Shown here: piece after piece, positions 32,966 to 44,680 of the stretch
Layout of the letters: every line of letters starts with the position of its first letter
Position numbering within the stretch: the stretch's first letter is position 1
DNA from: Liopterus haemorrhoidalis
Taxonomy: Eukaryota > Arthropoda > Insecta > Coleoptera > Dytiscidae
Direction of reading: 5' to 3'
Length of the DNA stretch: 64,000 bases
Assembly: GCA_963971575.1 (NCBI GenBank)
Contig: OZ020624.1
Span: 10,254,625-10,318,624, forward strand
Position numbers and translations under genes: made by a program
The notes under the pieces: model-generated
Seen by the model: only the letters and a program-made list of their open reading frames with translations
Database searches by the model: none
What the model was told of the DNA's origin: nothing

Positions 32966-33262
32966 TTAATTTAATAATAATAATAATAATTTTTTTATTA
33001 GGTACCATAATAACAATGTTACAGAGAAGAAAAAGAAAATACATATAATAATAAACATAAAATGGTGCCTAAAAGGTACAAGATCAGCTAAAAGCTGCTC
33101 TACCTCTTGTACCCAAATCAAAAAATAATTCACATTTTTTAAAACAAAATTAAAGACTATGTATTAACAGATTTAACTAAATGAATACTTACAAATATGC
33201 AACACATATGTACATTCCTTAACTAACGACAGATATTAGATTAGATTACTTAAAATGATTAC

Positions 33263-36200
33263 CTAAAATGACTTAAAATGAAGCTGGAGACGTAGTTTAT
33301 GATGGAAGCTGTTGACGGACAGCGACTTCAAATTAGACGGTACTGTATTATAAATATTATCCACTTGATATGAAAAGGATCGCTCGAACTGTTTTGTGAA
33401 ATGTTTAGGCAGAGTTATTTTATCTTTTTGCCTAATGTTAACATTGTGCACGTCAGTACGAAATCGATTTTTGTGACATAAATAGGGCGGAACTTTTGAC
33501 ATGATTATTTTATGATAAAAGACTGCTGCATGCAAAAAACGTCTTTGTGACATATCGAGCCACTTTGCCCTTACCAGATATGGCGAGATATGTGTTCTTC
33601 TACTGACATTATAAATTAATCTCAGGCAGGAGTTTTGAACTTTTTGAATTTTTTTGACTGTCAGACTGTCCAAACAGGGACCGTAGAGAACATCACAGTA
33701 ATTAAATTTACTCAGTATTAGCGAGTCACAGAGTTGTTTTTTCAATGCAATATTTAAACAATCTTTGCTACTATCTTTGCTTTAATTTACTGTAGGCAAA
33801 TTGTAACTGTTTAGAAATATGTTGTTTGAATCGTAATTTATTATCTAAGAGAACATCTAAATTTTTTGCATAGTCTGAATACGAAATGACACAGTTATTA
33901 ATTTTGATCTCAGAATTTTTAAGAAAGTTCATATCACAAGTTTTTCCGAATATTATAACATTTGATTTTTCCGGATTTAAATTTAGGCAGTGTTCCCTAG
34001 CTACTTGATTTAAAGTTTCCAAATCATTGTTAATGCTGTCAATTGCAATCTTATGGTTTTTAATGTTAAAGGAAAGATACCATTGCGTATCATCGGCGTA
34101 AAAGTGATTTTTGCTAAAAAGAATGTGACGGTGAAAATTGACAGTGTAAATCGTGTATAACAAAGGTCGTAAGATAGATCCTTGTGGCACCCCTGAGTAA
34201 ATTGACCCTTCTGAAGATTCTTTGTTTTCAATAAAAACTTTCTGTTTCCGATTAGTTAGGTAATCTTTAAAAAATAAAATTGTGTCTTCGGAGAAGCCAA
34301 TGTAATGCAGAATAGCTAATAAAATCTTGTGGTTAATATTGTCAAAAGCTTTTGAGTAGTCAAGTAATACAAGAATAGTAACTAAGTTACTATCATTTGC
34401 ACGTAAAATATCATCTACAATATGAGAAAGCGCTGCTTGACAACTAAAACCCGATCTAAAGCCTAACTGATTTGGGGGGAAAATATTCAAATTATTTATG
34501 TAGGTTCTTATTTGTTTATCAATAATTTTTTCCAATATTTTGGACATGGTTGGTAGAATACTTATGGGTCTCAGATCTTTAAATGATTTAGGGTGCTGAA
34601 CTTTTGGCAGAGGTAGTACTAAAGCTGTTTTCCAACTTGAAGGATAAACATTGTTGATTAAACAGAAATTAATAATATGAGATATATGGGGTAGGAGAAA
34701 TGGACAGCAAATGTCCAATATATTCTTATTTATGTTGTCCGTACCAGAAGAATTTGGCTTTATTGAATTCAGGACTTCATATATTTCTTCATTACTAACA
34801 GAATGGAAAGAAAATTTGTTGTTATGGAAACAGTTAGTGTGAATATTATGTTTATAGAAATTAAGCACAGTTAGGCTTGGATGTTTTGTATTTGTAGAAG
34901 ATAAGAAATAATTATTAATTTCATTAGGGTTATTAAGATTAGATGGTATACCGTCACTTTTATTTTGTCTGTATATATTTAAATCGTGCAGGTCTTTCCA
35001 GACTTTGGCATAAGAATGTTGACTGAGACTATATTTAAGATAACCTTTCTTTTCAGTACGTATGGTGTAAGTGACTAAATTTCTTAATGTTTTTTAATAA
35101 TCTAGAGATGATTTCTTTTTGTTTCGTTCATATTTTAATTTAGCTTTATTTCATAAGTCCATCATAAACCTTAAGTTGTCAGTTAACCAAGGTGCTTTGT
35201 TTTTATTAAATTTACTAATTTTGTAAGGGGCGTGGACATCTAGTAACAATTGTAAATTATCATTAAATTTTTTTATTTTGTCATTAACGTTGTTAAAACT
35301 ATTAGTACAGGAAATGAAGCATTTTGGCTCGCAATTTTTTCGTCCAGCATGGAATTACGTGAAATTTTCACAGAAGGTAGGGAATAGCCCAAGGATCATT
35401 TTCTACATCATGCCGGTGTACGCTAAAACCTTGGGGGTGGTTGCCACCCCATCTCGGGGGTGGAAATTTTTTACTACATTTTAACTATAGGAATCGATGG
35501 GAAAAGTAATTCTAAGAAAAAATGTTCTTTACGTTTTCTTCGTAAAACTAATATTTTTTGAGTTATTCGCGTTTGAAAGTAACAGTTTTTCGACGAAAAA
35601 ATCGATGTTTTTAAAAAGTTTTTTGCGAATAACTCGAAAAATATGCATTTTATCAAAAAAACTGTAGAAAGCAAAATTGTAGCTTTTAAAAAAACAAACA
35701 AAATCCTTTTTTTTATTATTTTTCTACGACCAATACGAACCGAGATACGGCATGTTAATGGTTAACTTTTTTTCGCCAAATGCATAATTTGAAAGATTCA
35801 AAGTCAAATAACAGGAAAATTTTGCATTTTTCGAGGAAAACTCATTGAATCTTTTTTAAAGTATTTGATTAGACCTTTCAAACAAAAAAACGTCTCTAGC
35901 ATAAAAATTAAGCGACTTATGATCAAAATAAGGTCGGTACCTACTTTTTTCTACGCAAAAATCAGTGAAAACAACCCCCTATTTACCCCCCTAATTAAAA
36001 TTGATCCTCACTCTTCTGTGGTTCTCTTCATATATGTATTTTTAGTACACCCAAGAAGTTTGACCAATTTAAAATGCCTAATTTTAGAAAAATTGGAGTT
36101 TAAAGAAAAAACGATTTATTGCGATTTCGTATTTTTCACCCTTTTCTTCAAAATATCTCCGAAATTACTGGAGATACGAAAAAAATGATAGAGCACTAAA

Positions 36201-37830
36201 TTGTAGCTTTTTTAATGACTTAAATTTTCTTGTTCATATATTTTCTGTATAGTGAATATTTGGCGAGATATAGCCGTTTAAAACCTCTATTTACAAGCGA
36301 ACACCACCTTATTCGAGCCCTTCACACTCACCCCATTTAAAAACTAAGAGATCTTAAGGAATTTAATTTGCATAGTCTTATAGCACTAAAAATGAAGGAG
36401 CTATGTTTAAAAAACCAATAAAAATTTTTTTGAAACATTCGAATAGCACGGTTTGGAGCGAGAGTTTTTTTTTATATCAAGCTCTAACAAGGGTGGGTTT
36501 TTAAGGGTTGAAACATTAGAAATTGTATTCCAAAGCATGAAACAATCATTATTCAACTAATCCAAACCAAATTTTACCCATCTTAAGGTTTACAACGTTA
36601 TTTTTTAATTTTTGACAATTAGGGGTAGTTTTCACCCTTAAAAAATAAACAGTGCCCATGAGCATGATATAAAATTTGAAGTAGAGGGTGAGACGAACCT
36701 AATTTCAAATTTTGGTGCAAATCGATGCAAGATGACATCATTTTTTAATCCAACAAGGGTTGATTTTTAAGGGTTGATTTATTATGAAATTGTATTCTAA
36801 AGCATAAAACGATCCATATTTAGCTAATCCAAACCAAATTTTACCCTTATTAAGGTTTAAAATGTTATTTTATAATTTTTTAGGGGTAGTTTTCACCCTT
36901 AAAAAACAAAAAGCGTACAACGGCACAATGTAGAAAATGAACTAGAGGGTGAAATGAGCCTAATTCCAAATTTTTATCCAAATCGATGCTGGACGAAAAA
37001 ATTGCTGGATGAAAAAAGTGTTGTCATTTTTAGAGCTTCATTTCCTGTACTATATATAACAAGGACCAGTCTACAAGCTGCAAGTCGTAGGAAAATAATT
37101 CAAAGTTAAAATTAACAAAATTTCTGTGCTTTTTGATAATAGAATCATTCGTAGTATTAGGTGAAGAGAAAAAAGAAACCCAAGTTAAAAAATGATCTGA
37201 GATTGATATATCCTTAACTGCCACACGGTGAGTGTTTGCTGATCCGATACTTGTAATTATTAGATCTAATAGGAATAATCCAGTAGGCCCCACTCTCGTT
37301 GGCTCAGAAATTAATTGATTTAAACCCATGGAAGAAACCATATCCAGTATTGCAGAACTATCATTATTAGACTTAATTAAATCAATGTTAATGTCACCTA
37401 AACAGATGACTTCATTATTATTTAAAAAACAGTCAGATAAGGTGTCTTCCAAACAGTCAAGAAATGAGTTAATATTAATGTGATGTAACCTATACACAAC
37501 TCCGACAGCATAAGACGATCCTTTTATATCAAGTTTAATCCACAATTGTTCCGAAAATTAATTGTGAGTGAAAGACAGTAAATCATAACAAAAATTGTTT
37601 TTAACATAAATACCAACACCTCCAGCCTTCTGTCCCGTATGTCTATCTGCGCGGATGAAATTGTAGCCATTCAATTTAACATCCCTGTCCAACACAGCTC
37701 CAGTCAGCCACGTCTCCGTTATTGCTACAACATCAAATTACTTTTCCTCCACGTAATCCTTGAGCAAATGCACGTGTTTCGTTAAGGAACGCACATTTAC
37801 ATGAGCCACAGATAACATAAGTAATAATCT
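33263..37830 (-). pseudogene. CR1-group LINE ORF2 pseudogene
   Basis: The endonuclease is readable from about 37830 (VAHVNVRSLTKHVHLL, ITETWLTGAV, RADRHTGQKAGGVGIYV) with two in-frame stops, then 37545-37060 (CLGDINIDL, ISDHFLTWVSFF). The RT has SSGTDNINKNI, LPLPKVQHPKSFKDLRPISI, LLDYSKAFDNINHKILL, SGVPQGSIL and YADDTQWYLSF near 34090. The C-terminal region has NYCDVLYG and QKVQNSCLRLIYNV. A frameshift sits near 33760. The inserted element 35303-37052 breaks the linker; removing it with one TAT leaves the frame open there. Confidence 0.85.
35303..37052. mobile_element. TAGTACAGG-type TIR element, copy 2
   Basis: Identical TIR ends to copy 1 (TAGTACAGGAAATGAAGC), flanked by TAT at 35300-35302 and 37053-37055. 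It is 1750 bp, about 240 bp longer than copy 1, mostly because it keeps a segment near 36205-36460 absent from copy 1. The empty-site frame of the surrounding LINE supports a 3-bp duplication. No transposase is encoded. Confidence 0.85.
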
Positions 37831-37962
37831 AAAAAATCAGAAAAAAGAGAAAAAAAAATCTATTAGAAACCAGTAGATACAAATCAAAAATGCGAAAAGT
37901 AATGAAAAATGTGAATATATTAAATTGCAAGCAAACATTTATGCAACTGCAGGTAACAGAGA

Positions 37963-37964
<2 letters not shown>

Positions 37965-37993
<29 letters not shown>
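37965..37993. repeat. TA microsatellite
   Basis: An uninterrupted run of TA dinucleotides lies between ORF1 and ORF2 of the CR1-group LINE. Confidence 0.8.
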
Positions 37994-37997
<4 letters not shown>

Positions 37998-38329
37998 TAT
38001 AACAAATAAATAAATTAATGAAATAAATAATATTAATTTAACAAGATAAATTATTATAAAGATTACAAAAAAAAAAAAAACAGCAAACTTGAACATATTT
38101 TAACAACCTCGGTTATAGGTATGAACAAATTTATGCAAAATTTTACAGGTACTTGTAATCGTTTCCAAGGTCTTTATTTGACAAGAATAATTTTAACAGA
38201 ATTTCACAAGTACTGTAAATTTAATAATTGTATTATTTTTACAAAAATTAAGAACTTTTATTTATCCCAAAAAAGATTCTTTTTGTTTTTTTTTTTTGTT
38301 TTAGAAACAAAAATTTATAATATTCAAAA

Positions 38330-38989
38330 TTATTTAGTAGAAATCGTTTCCAGATCCGCCAAATTACTGACTTTCTTAACAATATTTCCCAATTTTATAA
38401 AAATATTACCATTAAAGGACCATACATTTCTAAAACCAAATTTTACTGTAGCTGCCTTCAATGCAAGAAAACGAGGCCTAGTCAGATCCTCTTTGATAAT
38501 TATTTTGGAGCCTTTAAGACAAATTTTGCTCTTAAATACTAATGCGCGGGAATTGTAACTACAAAATTTAACTATTATAGGTCTACAATAATCAGTATTT
38601 TTAGACTTATCTTTATATTGACCTATACGATGGCTCCGGTCGAAAATGATGTCTTCAGATGGCACACCAAGCTGGCTTATGCAGATGTCTTTAATGATTG
38701 CATCTGTATCTTCCTCCTTCGTCTCCAGGATACCCAGAAATCGGAGACAGTTTCTTCGGGAATACTGCTGTAGCTCATCGATATGGTCCTCCTTTTTCCG
38801 CATATCTTCTTCAAGACTTTGTAATTTGTCCTTGTAGTTGCCGAGCACTTCATCTAATTTAATTTTGACCTCTTCCATCACGGCAGCCGGAAGAGATGCG
38901 ATAAATTCTTCGTTTTTCAGCATTTGTTGCAATACAGTTTTAATTGTAGTTGTGATATCATCACTGTTACCCGTTTTATTTCTAGTCAT
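38330..38989 (-). CDS. CR1-group LINE ORF1, coiled-coil RNA-binding protein
   Basis: Starting at the ATG at 38987-38989 (MTRNKTGNS), this ~219-residue protein is open to its stop. Residues ~45-90 form a predicted coiled coil (KDKLQSLEEDMRKKEDHIDE). LQQYSRRNCLRFLGI follows, the block found in L1/CR1-type ORF1 proteins ahead of the nucleic-acid-binding domain, and then DRSHRIG and RPIIVKFCSY. No zinc knuckle. It presumably binds its own RNA. An in-frame upstream extension to 39094 lacks support. The ORF is open although ORF2 is decayed. Confidence 0.78.
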   Translation of the reverse strand: MTRNKTGNSDDITTTIKTVLQQMLKNEEFIASLPAAVMEEVKIKLDEVLGNYKDKLQSLEEDMRKKEDHIDELQQYSRRNCLRFLGILETKEEDTDAIIKDICISQLGVPSEDIIFDRSHRIGQYKDKSKNTDYCRPIIVKFCSYNSRALVFKSKICLKGSKIIIKEDLTRPRFLALKAATVKFGFRNVWSFNGNIFIKLGNIVKKVSNLADLETISTK

Positions 38990-39377
38990 TTTGGTTTTCT
39001 TTGTTACAAAAAAAATTAAAAAAGTAGAATACACGTGGATGTTAAACACTAACGAAATCGGTACCGCAGTCGCACAGACACGTCTACTCGACAAAACAGT
39101 TCATGTCAGAATGATTTAATATTGATTTAAGGTCGTGTCTATACAAGTGCCAGTACGGAACGATCCCAGAAGTGGTAAAGGTATTACTTAAGATGTATTA
39201 ACATGCTGTTGTAGGAGATTATTTCAACGGAAACTTTAAATGACAGGCATTTTCTAAACATTATGTTAAAATTTTTATTCAGATATATAAGTTTCTGCGG
39301 TTGCAGAATTTATCAAATTTTTTATGGAACAAGTTGATTTTCCTAGTTGAAGTTCTAACGTTGATTTTTTGTTTTAG

Positions 39378-39554
39378 GGTGACTACTGGGTCCAGAACTT
39401 TATACCCAATGGAAATAAATTTCCTCCCGGCATTCCGTGGGAGAAAATCATGTTTGAACTTATATTCTATGCAGAAAATAAGGTTATATCAAAAGTAAGA
39501 ATATATACTACTTTTGATCACAATATATATATTACTAAGAAAAGGAATAATTAG
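39378..39554 (+). CDS. Probable last exon of the DUF1091/MD-2-like gene
   Basis: A polypyrimidine tract and AG (GATTTTTTGTTTTAG) precede GGT GAC TAC. The frame stays open for 58 codons to TAG at 39552-39554. It reads GDYWVQNFIPNGNKFPPGIP, then a W-E-K-I block (MFELIFYAENKVISKVRIYT). The 'CP...GDY....' continuation and the alternating hydrophobic strand pattern ending in a V.IY segment match the C-terminal part of DUF1091-like proteins, and phase 0 joins exactly to the exon at 21562-21720. A GTAAGA at 39496 could be an alternative donor. ATTAAA at 39577-39582 is a candidate poly(A) signal. Confidence 0.5.
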   Translation, partial: GDYWVQNFIPNGNKFPPGIPWEKIMFELIFYAENKVISKVRIYTTFDHNIYITKKRNN

Positions 39555-39751
39555 AAAAGTTAAGATTGTAATGATGATTAAATATACATTTTAATGTCTG
39601 GTCAACGTTATATAAATATACATTTTTCCAATTATGTACAAAAGCCTGCCTATATTCATCCAGTTTCCTTTGACTTGGCACCTTCTAGTCCACTCTTATC
39701 CAGGTTGTATAGAACGAATTTCCATTTCGTAAAGAACATATATCTCCAAAC

Positions 39752-40371
39752 CAGTGTTGGGCATCACTGCCCAACACGAGTGACACATTACTCATGGAAT
39801 AATCATTATTAAAATTTAATCATTACTCGTTGATCATCACCTATGAAAGTTTTTTTTTACTCTTTACTCATTACTCGTAGTACGTGAATATTACTTTTAA
39901 TCATTATTCACCAATCATTACTCATTCGAAATATCAGATCAGGTTCTCATTTTTCGTCTAGAGTTTTGTATAATTGTACTTAAAACTGTGTAGATGTTAG
40001 GTTTTCCCAATGGATCGATTTACAAATATGTTGTATGAAACGTTGCAGGCACACTTACACTTTTACACATAAAATACTCAGTGCACTAAATTTTTATAAA
40101 AGAAACAACGTGATTTCGAATCATAATTTAACTTTAATAGTTTTCCACTTTTAAGAAACCCACTACATTATATCTATTGCATTATCCATTCTCTAAGCCG
40201 TAAGAATTAACAATTGTAATCGAGTAATGAATGATGAGTGATGAGTAATTTACTCTCAAGTAAGCAAAAGTAACGATTAATGAATATCATTCTTCACTCT
40301 CGATCAGGAATAATGAATATCTTGATCATTAGTTTTTACTGATTTACTCGAATACCAAATGCCCAACTCTA
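39752..40371. mobile_element. hAT MITE
   Basis: The ends CAGTGTTGGGCA and, reverse-complemented, TAGAGTTGGGCA are hAT-type TIRs. They are flanked by a perfect 8-bp duplication CTCCAAAC (39744-39751 and 40372-40379). The 620-bp interior has many ATTACTCATTACTC-like motifs and no coding capacity. It lies 190 bp beyond the end of the putative last exon. Confidence 0.93.
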
Positions 40372-40379
40372 CTCCAAAC

Positions 40380-41464
40380 TACGGTTCACGAGACGAATAG
40401 GCATGCAAGAAGATTTCATTCGGCTTGCAAATTTAGTTTCTTAAGAAAATTTTTAGTTATCTAAAGACAGTAAGAATAAAAAAATTGAGAAAAACCTAAA
40501 ATAAAAATATTATTATGATTAAATATTAGCAATTTTAAGACTTGATACTAATAATTTTCAAAGTAAGTACTTTCTAAATAATCTAATCATAGCGTTTATA
40601 AAATTTTTAATAAAGTCCATTTACCGTAACTTTGAAATGACGTCACAGTTGAAAGAAACACTTTGTTGCCAATTCTTAAACTGTCAAAAAAAGTTAGGTT
40701 GTAATGTAAATTGTAAATTATGATGCACAGCAGTTCTTTCTAACCGATTTGTCGCGAAATTTATGGTTTATATTATATTAAATGTGTAATGTAGTATAAA
40801 AAAATAATAATAATAAATTTCAGTGTATAAGAATTATCAGAAATATTTGTTTTTAGAAATGTGTCGTGTTCTTTTAATACTTTTTATACAATTTACTTTA
40901 ATTTTTCGCCTGGTGTCACATTAACACAGCGGGCTCGGGAGGCAAACGCGGAGTGTTCCGAGTCACACTGTTTAACTCCAGACCGCTCGAATAAACGCGT
41001 TTAGACCTTTTCTCGAACGCTCCGAGCTTTCTTCCTGAACTCACTAAATGATATTGGAAAGCAATGATAAAGAGTCAAATTTTTTATTATTCGAATAGAA
41101 ATTTTTGAATTTCAGATGTTAGATACAATTTTGTTTCGAATAATGAATATTCAAATATTATTTCCAGTCAAACAGTTTATTGCAGCTAGCTGCAAGTGTA
41201 AATTTCATGAGTACGCTAAAATTACTTTTCGTTTGCATCTGATGATAATAAATCGTTCTACGTAACAGACCTGTAGGTTAAAATTACAAAAAAAAAGAAC
41301 GTAACAAATGTAAATAGAACATATTTTATTAATCATATATAATATTTGTTTATCGACCAAGATACAAAATTAAATATTGTTTTTGTTCACTTACATTACA
41401 AATTATAAAACCTTTTAAAATATACAAACACAATATACAGATAAAAGTACGTTATAAAAATATC
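40380..41464. other. Gene-free AT-rich stretch
   Basis: No gene recognised. A more G/C-rich island at 40905-41040 (ACACAGCGGGCTCGGGAGG...CGAACGCTCCGAGC) contains diverged inverted CTCGAACGC/GCGGAGTG phrases and stands out from its surroundings, but I can attach no function. Confidence 0.4.
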
Positions 41465-42190
41465 ACCCATCATATTTGATATCTACTACTCTTTTATGAG
41501 TTTTAAAAAACCCTTAAAGTTTGGTCTGAATCGCTCTGTAAGAAATGGTAGTTTACTAAGGTACCATTGCAGTTTTAAAAAATTAACTCTACCTATATCT
41601 CGAAAACTATTGCTACGATCAAGCTAAAATTTTATATCTAATACTCTTTTATGAGTTTTAAAAAACGTTTAAATTTTGGACTCAAACGCTCTGTTAGAAA
41701 TGGTAGTTTACCAAGGTACCATTGCAATTTTTAAAAATTTACTCTACCAATATCTCGAAAACTATTGCTACGATCAAGCTAAAATTTGATACCAACAACT
41801 CTTTTATGAGTTTTAAAAAACACTTAAATTTTGGTTCCAATCGCTGTTAGAAATGGTAGTTTACTAAGGTACCATTGCAATTTTCAAAAATTTACTCAAC
41901 CGATATCTCGAAAACTATAGCTTCGATCAAGCTAAAATTTGATATCTACTACTCTGTTATGAGTTTTAAAAAACCCTACAATTTTGGTCTCAATCGCTCT
42001 GTAAGAAATGGTAGTATACTGAGGCACCATTGCAGTTTTTAAAAATTAACTCGACCAATATCTCGAAAACTATTGCTACGATCAAGCTAAAATTTGATAT
42101 CTACTACTCTTTTATGAGTTTTAAAAAAACCCTTAAATTTAAGTCTTAATCACTTTGTTAGAAATGGTAGTTTACAAAGGTACCCCTTTC
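41465..42190. repeat. Tandem satellite, ~155-bp monomer, about 4.6 copies
   Basis: The phrase CTACTACTCTTTTATGAGTTTTAAAAAAC recurs at about 41483, 41638, 41792, 41945 and 42103, giving spacings of 153-158 bp. Each unit also holds AGAAATGGTAGTTTACTAAG, GGTACCATTGCA and TATCTCGAAAACTATTGCTA. Monomer length is near that of nucleosomal DNA, typical of insect satellites. Confidence 0.9.
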
Positions 42191-42303
42191 ATGTAATTTT
42201 ATATCAATACGTCGACAGTAACATGCTCTCCTAAAATCAAATTAATTATCTTTCAAAATAATTAATAATAGACAAAACCATTTTTTGAGCACGGCTACTA
42301 ATA

Positions 42304-44676
42304 GTCCAGTAACCTAGTACATAATAAGTTGCGTTAAGTGGGGGTAGTTAGTTTCGTTTTTTTTATTCTTGTATGGGATGTGCCTGAGATGCAAAATCCA
42401 AGTTTTCGACCTCGGCAGCCCTCCTGAACACTTATAAATATTTCAAAAACTACTAAATTTTCGCACTTTTTTCGGTTTCTGCCCATTTTGACCATAAAGG
42501 AGCACGTTTTTGACAAACATCACTCTATGCATTTTTAAACTGGATTAAATTTTCTACAATTTGAGTGCAAAATGGGCTTAGTAACGTTAATAGTTTACGA
42601 GATACAGCTTTTCAAAATTTGAAAAAATCTCCAAACTTGTAAATTTTATGCTAATTTTCATATTAGGTAAAAGGGTTTTCATTAAGGTAAAACCTTGTCA
42701 TGAAATCCTAATATAAGTACAACGCACATGAAAGTTGTTAAGCATTAATAAATAGAAGTAATTGTATCTATAACATGTGGGTAAGTATTAATTATTATAA
42801 ATAATGGTAACTTTCAACAACAATACGAGTGTAACTATACCTGATGTTGTTCCACGACATCTTCAATATCAATATCGTCGAGCAGCCTATCCAACTCGTC
42901 GTCGTCGAGGTCGTCCAAGTCGAGAGTGTTGTCGTCGACGTCTATCTTCATTTCCGGTAGGTTTTCGCAGGACTGGCCATTGTAGGTCCCGCAGACAACG
43001 GAACATTTCAAACCTGCTTTTCTGCAGCTGCAAGGATTCCTGCATCCCATCTTGCAACTGCAGAAAATCATGTTCAGCAGGTTTGAGGCGACTCTTTCCC
43101 TGAGCATCATCTTTGGATAAAGGCGTCGGGCTGTAGCAACCCATCCCCATTCCAGCGGTTTCTTTTTGTAGCCCAGCCACTTCTGCACCTGGTAGTATGT
43201 GCGAAACGAATGTAGCTTTGCAGCATCTTGCGTGAGAGGAAGTCTAGCCAGGTTGCGACTGTTCTTGACTGCAGTCTTTGTGAAGAGCTTGTAGCGCAGG
43301 TTGTTTCGATTTTGACTGGACCTTTCTCCACCATACAGTTCAAGGAGGACTTTCTCCCCGGCTTCAGCTACTTGGGCAGGTGTCGCAGCTGAATTAGAAA
43401 AAACTGCAGCTTTATCTTTAAGGTCTACATGCTTCTGTAGTATTTGAGGCAACTTGAGTTTTCCGTGGCCGAAGAAGCACGAGGTGGAATCACAGCCACT
43501 GAAGGCATGAGTGAAAGTGATGAACTGACTATCTGTAGATGTTGAGGTGGTTGAGTAGAAGACATCTGGTGTTTTGCCTCTTCCACACTTCTGAACGTAT
43601 ATGGAACCTTTTATGGGACATCTGAGACCGGTGAGGATCACCAACAAGTCTACGTCCTCTCACTGCAATAACCACGACCTGAAAATCAAAGGCCTTTCTG
43701 ATACCTATAGTGATGATTAGCGTGTCAGTATCTTCTTCAGCCTGAAAAACCTCAATATTTTTGGCTTCAAATTTCACCTTAAGTTGGATGAATCTTAATT
43801 TGTTTTTATCATTGGATAAAAAAATTTCTTGGGAAACATTAGGAGTGGTTGTTTCCTCAAATATCACCTCAGGAGAAGAATGTGCCTGAACTCGGTGATT
43901 ACGTTCAGAGCACTTCGTGCTCTTTTCGTCAGGCTCTGTAGGGTAAATATCGAACACTACAGCTATGTTCTGACCGTGCCGTGTCTCTAGATATTTTGGT
44001 TTTACGCTCCAATTTTTCTCCTACAACCTTCAACATTGCTTTCTTCCCAATATCTCTGGCCATATGACCCCTTTCTCTCCTACAAGTCTTACTACTTAAG
44101 GACATAATCACATCGGTTTTACGAAATGGAGCGTACTTCAAAAACCAGTCGCTCAGCTTCTTTGTATAGTTGTATTGTTGTTGACAGTTACCATTATTTA
44201 TAATAATTAATACTTACCCACATGTTATATATATCATTACTTCTATTTATTAATGCTTACCAACTTTCATGTGCGTTGTATTTATATTAGAACTTCATGA
44301 CAAGGTTTAGCATAAAAATTTGCATAAAATTTTCAAGTTTGGAGATTTTTTCAAAATTTGAAAAGCTGTATCTCGAAAACTATTTGAGCTACCAAGCCCA
44401 TTCTCATCTCAAATAGTAGCAAATTTAATCTAGTTTAAAAATGCATAGAATAGTGTTTGTCGAAAACGTGCTCCTTTATGGTCAAAATGGGAAGAAACCG
44501 AAAAAAGTGCGAAAATTTAGCAGTTTTTGAGATATTCAAAAGTGTTCCGGAGGGCTGCCGAGGTCGAAAACTTGGATTTTGCATCTCGGGCACATCCCAT
44601 ACTAGAAAAAGAAACGAAACTAACTACCCCCACTTAATGCAACTTTCGCCCATTAATCATGACAAGGTTACTGGAC
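42304..44676. mobile_element. Long-TIR DNA element encoding a CXC protein, copy 1
   Basis: Inverted repeats of ~520 bp run from GTCCAGTAACCT at 42304 to ~42841 and back from 44676 to ~44160. The flanking 4-bp duplication is AATA (42300-42303 and 44677-44680). The TIRs are visibly similar over their whole length with scattered substitutions. Between them lies a single cysteine-rich-protein gene on the minus strand. A second copy with the same end and gene starts at 62637. Four-bp TSDs occur in several superfamilies (Sola1, Chapaev); I cannot assign this one. Confidence 0.85.
42835..44165 (-). pseudogene. CXC (TSO1-like) repeat-encoded protein, frame-shifted
   Basis: The reading order on the minus strand is KLSDWFLKYAPFRKTDVIMS (about 44150), a degraded part, then from 43957 VFDIYPTEPDEKSTK, SNDKNKLRFIQLL and FQAEEDTDTLIITI. 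A shift near 43640 follows, then a VDLLVILTGL-like strand, GRGKTPDVFYSTT, FTHAFSGCDSTSCFFGHGK, YYQVQKWLG and EWGWVATARRLYP. The C-terminus has a Cys cluster (CSCKMGCRNPCSCRKAGLKC) resembling tesmin/TSO1 CXC repeats, and an acidic tail. The N-terminal half resembles PIN/FEN-like nuclease folds with 'AE.D.D' and 'D.DLLV' acidic residues. Proteins of this layout are common in insect genomes but I know of no assigned function. At least three lesions. Confidence 0.72.
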
Positions 44677-44680
44677 AATA

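Larger units (their letters stand above)
32966..39118 (-). mobile_element. CR1/Jockey-group LINE, nearly full length, interrupted
   Basis: On the minus strand the order is a short 5' UTR, ORF1 (38330-38989), endonuclease (about 37830-37060), an inserted TIR element (35303-37052), RT (34868-33771), C-terminal region (33745-33263), 3' UTR and an ATT-repeat tail (32966-32995). The absence of RNase H and an ORF1 with coiled coil and RRN motif, but no zinc knuckle, point to the CR1/Daphne/Kiri side of the Jockey superclade. It lies antisense in the intron of the DUF1091-like gene. Confidence 0.85.

Noticed and set aside
39496..39520. GTAAGA as the true 5' splice site with a further tiny exon near 39556
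   Set aside because: The candidate downstream acceptor lacks a pyrimidine tract; reading through to the TAG at 39552 gives a family-like end. Kept only as an alternative.
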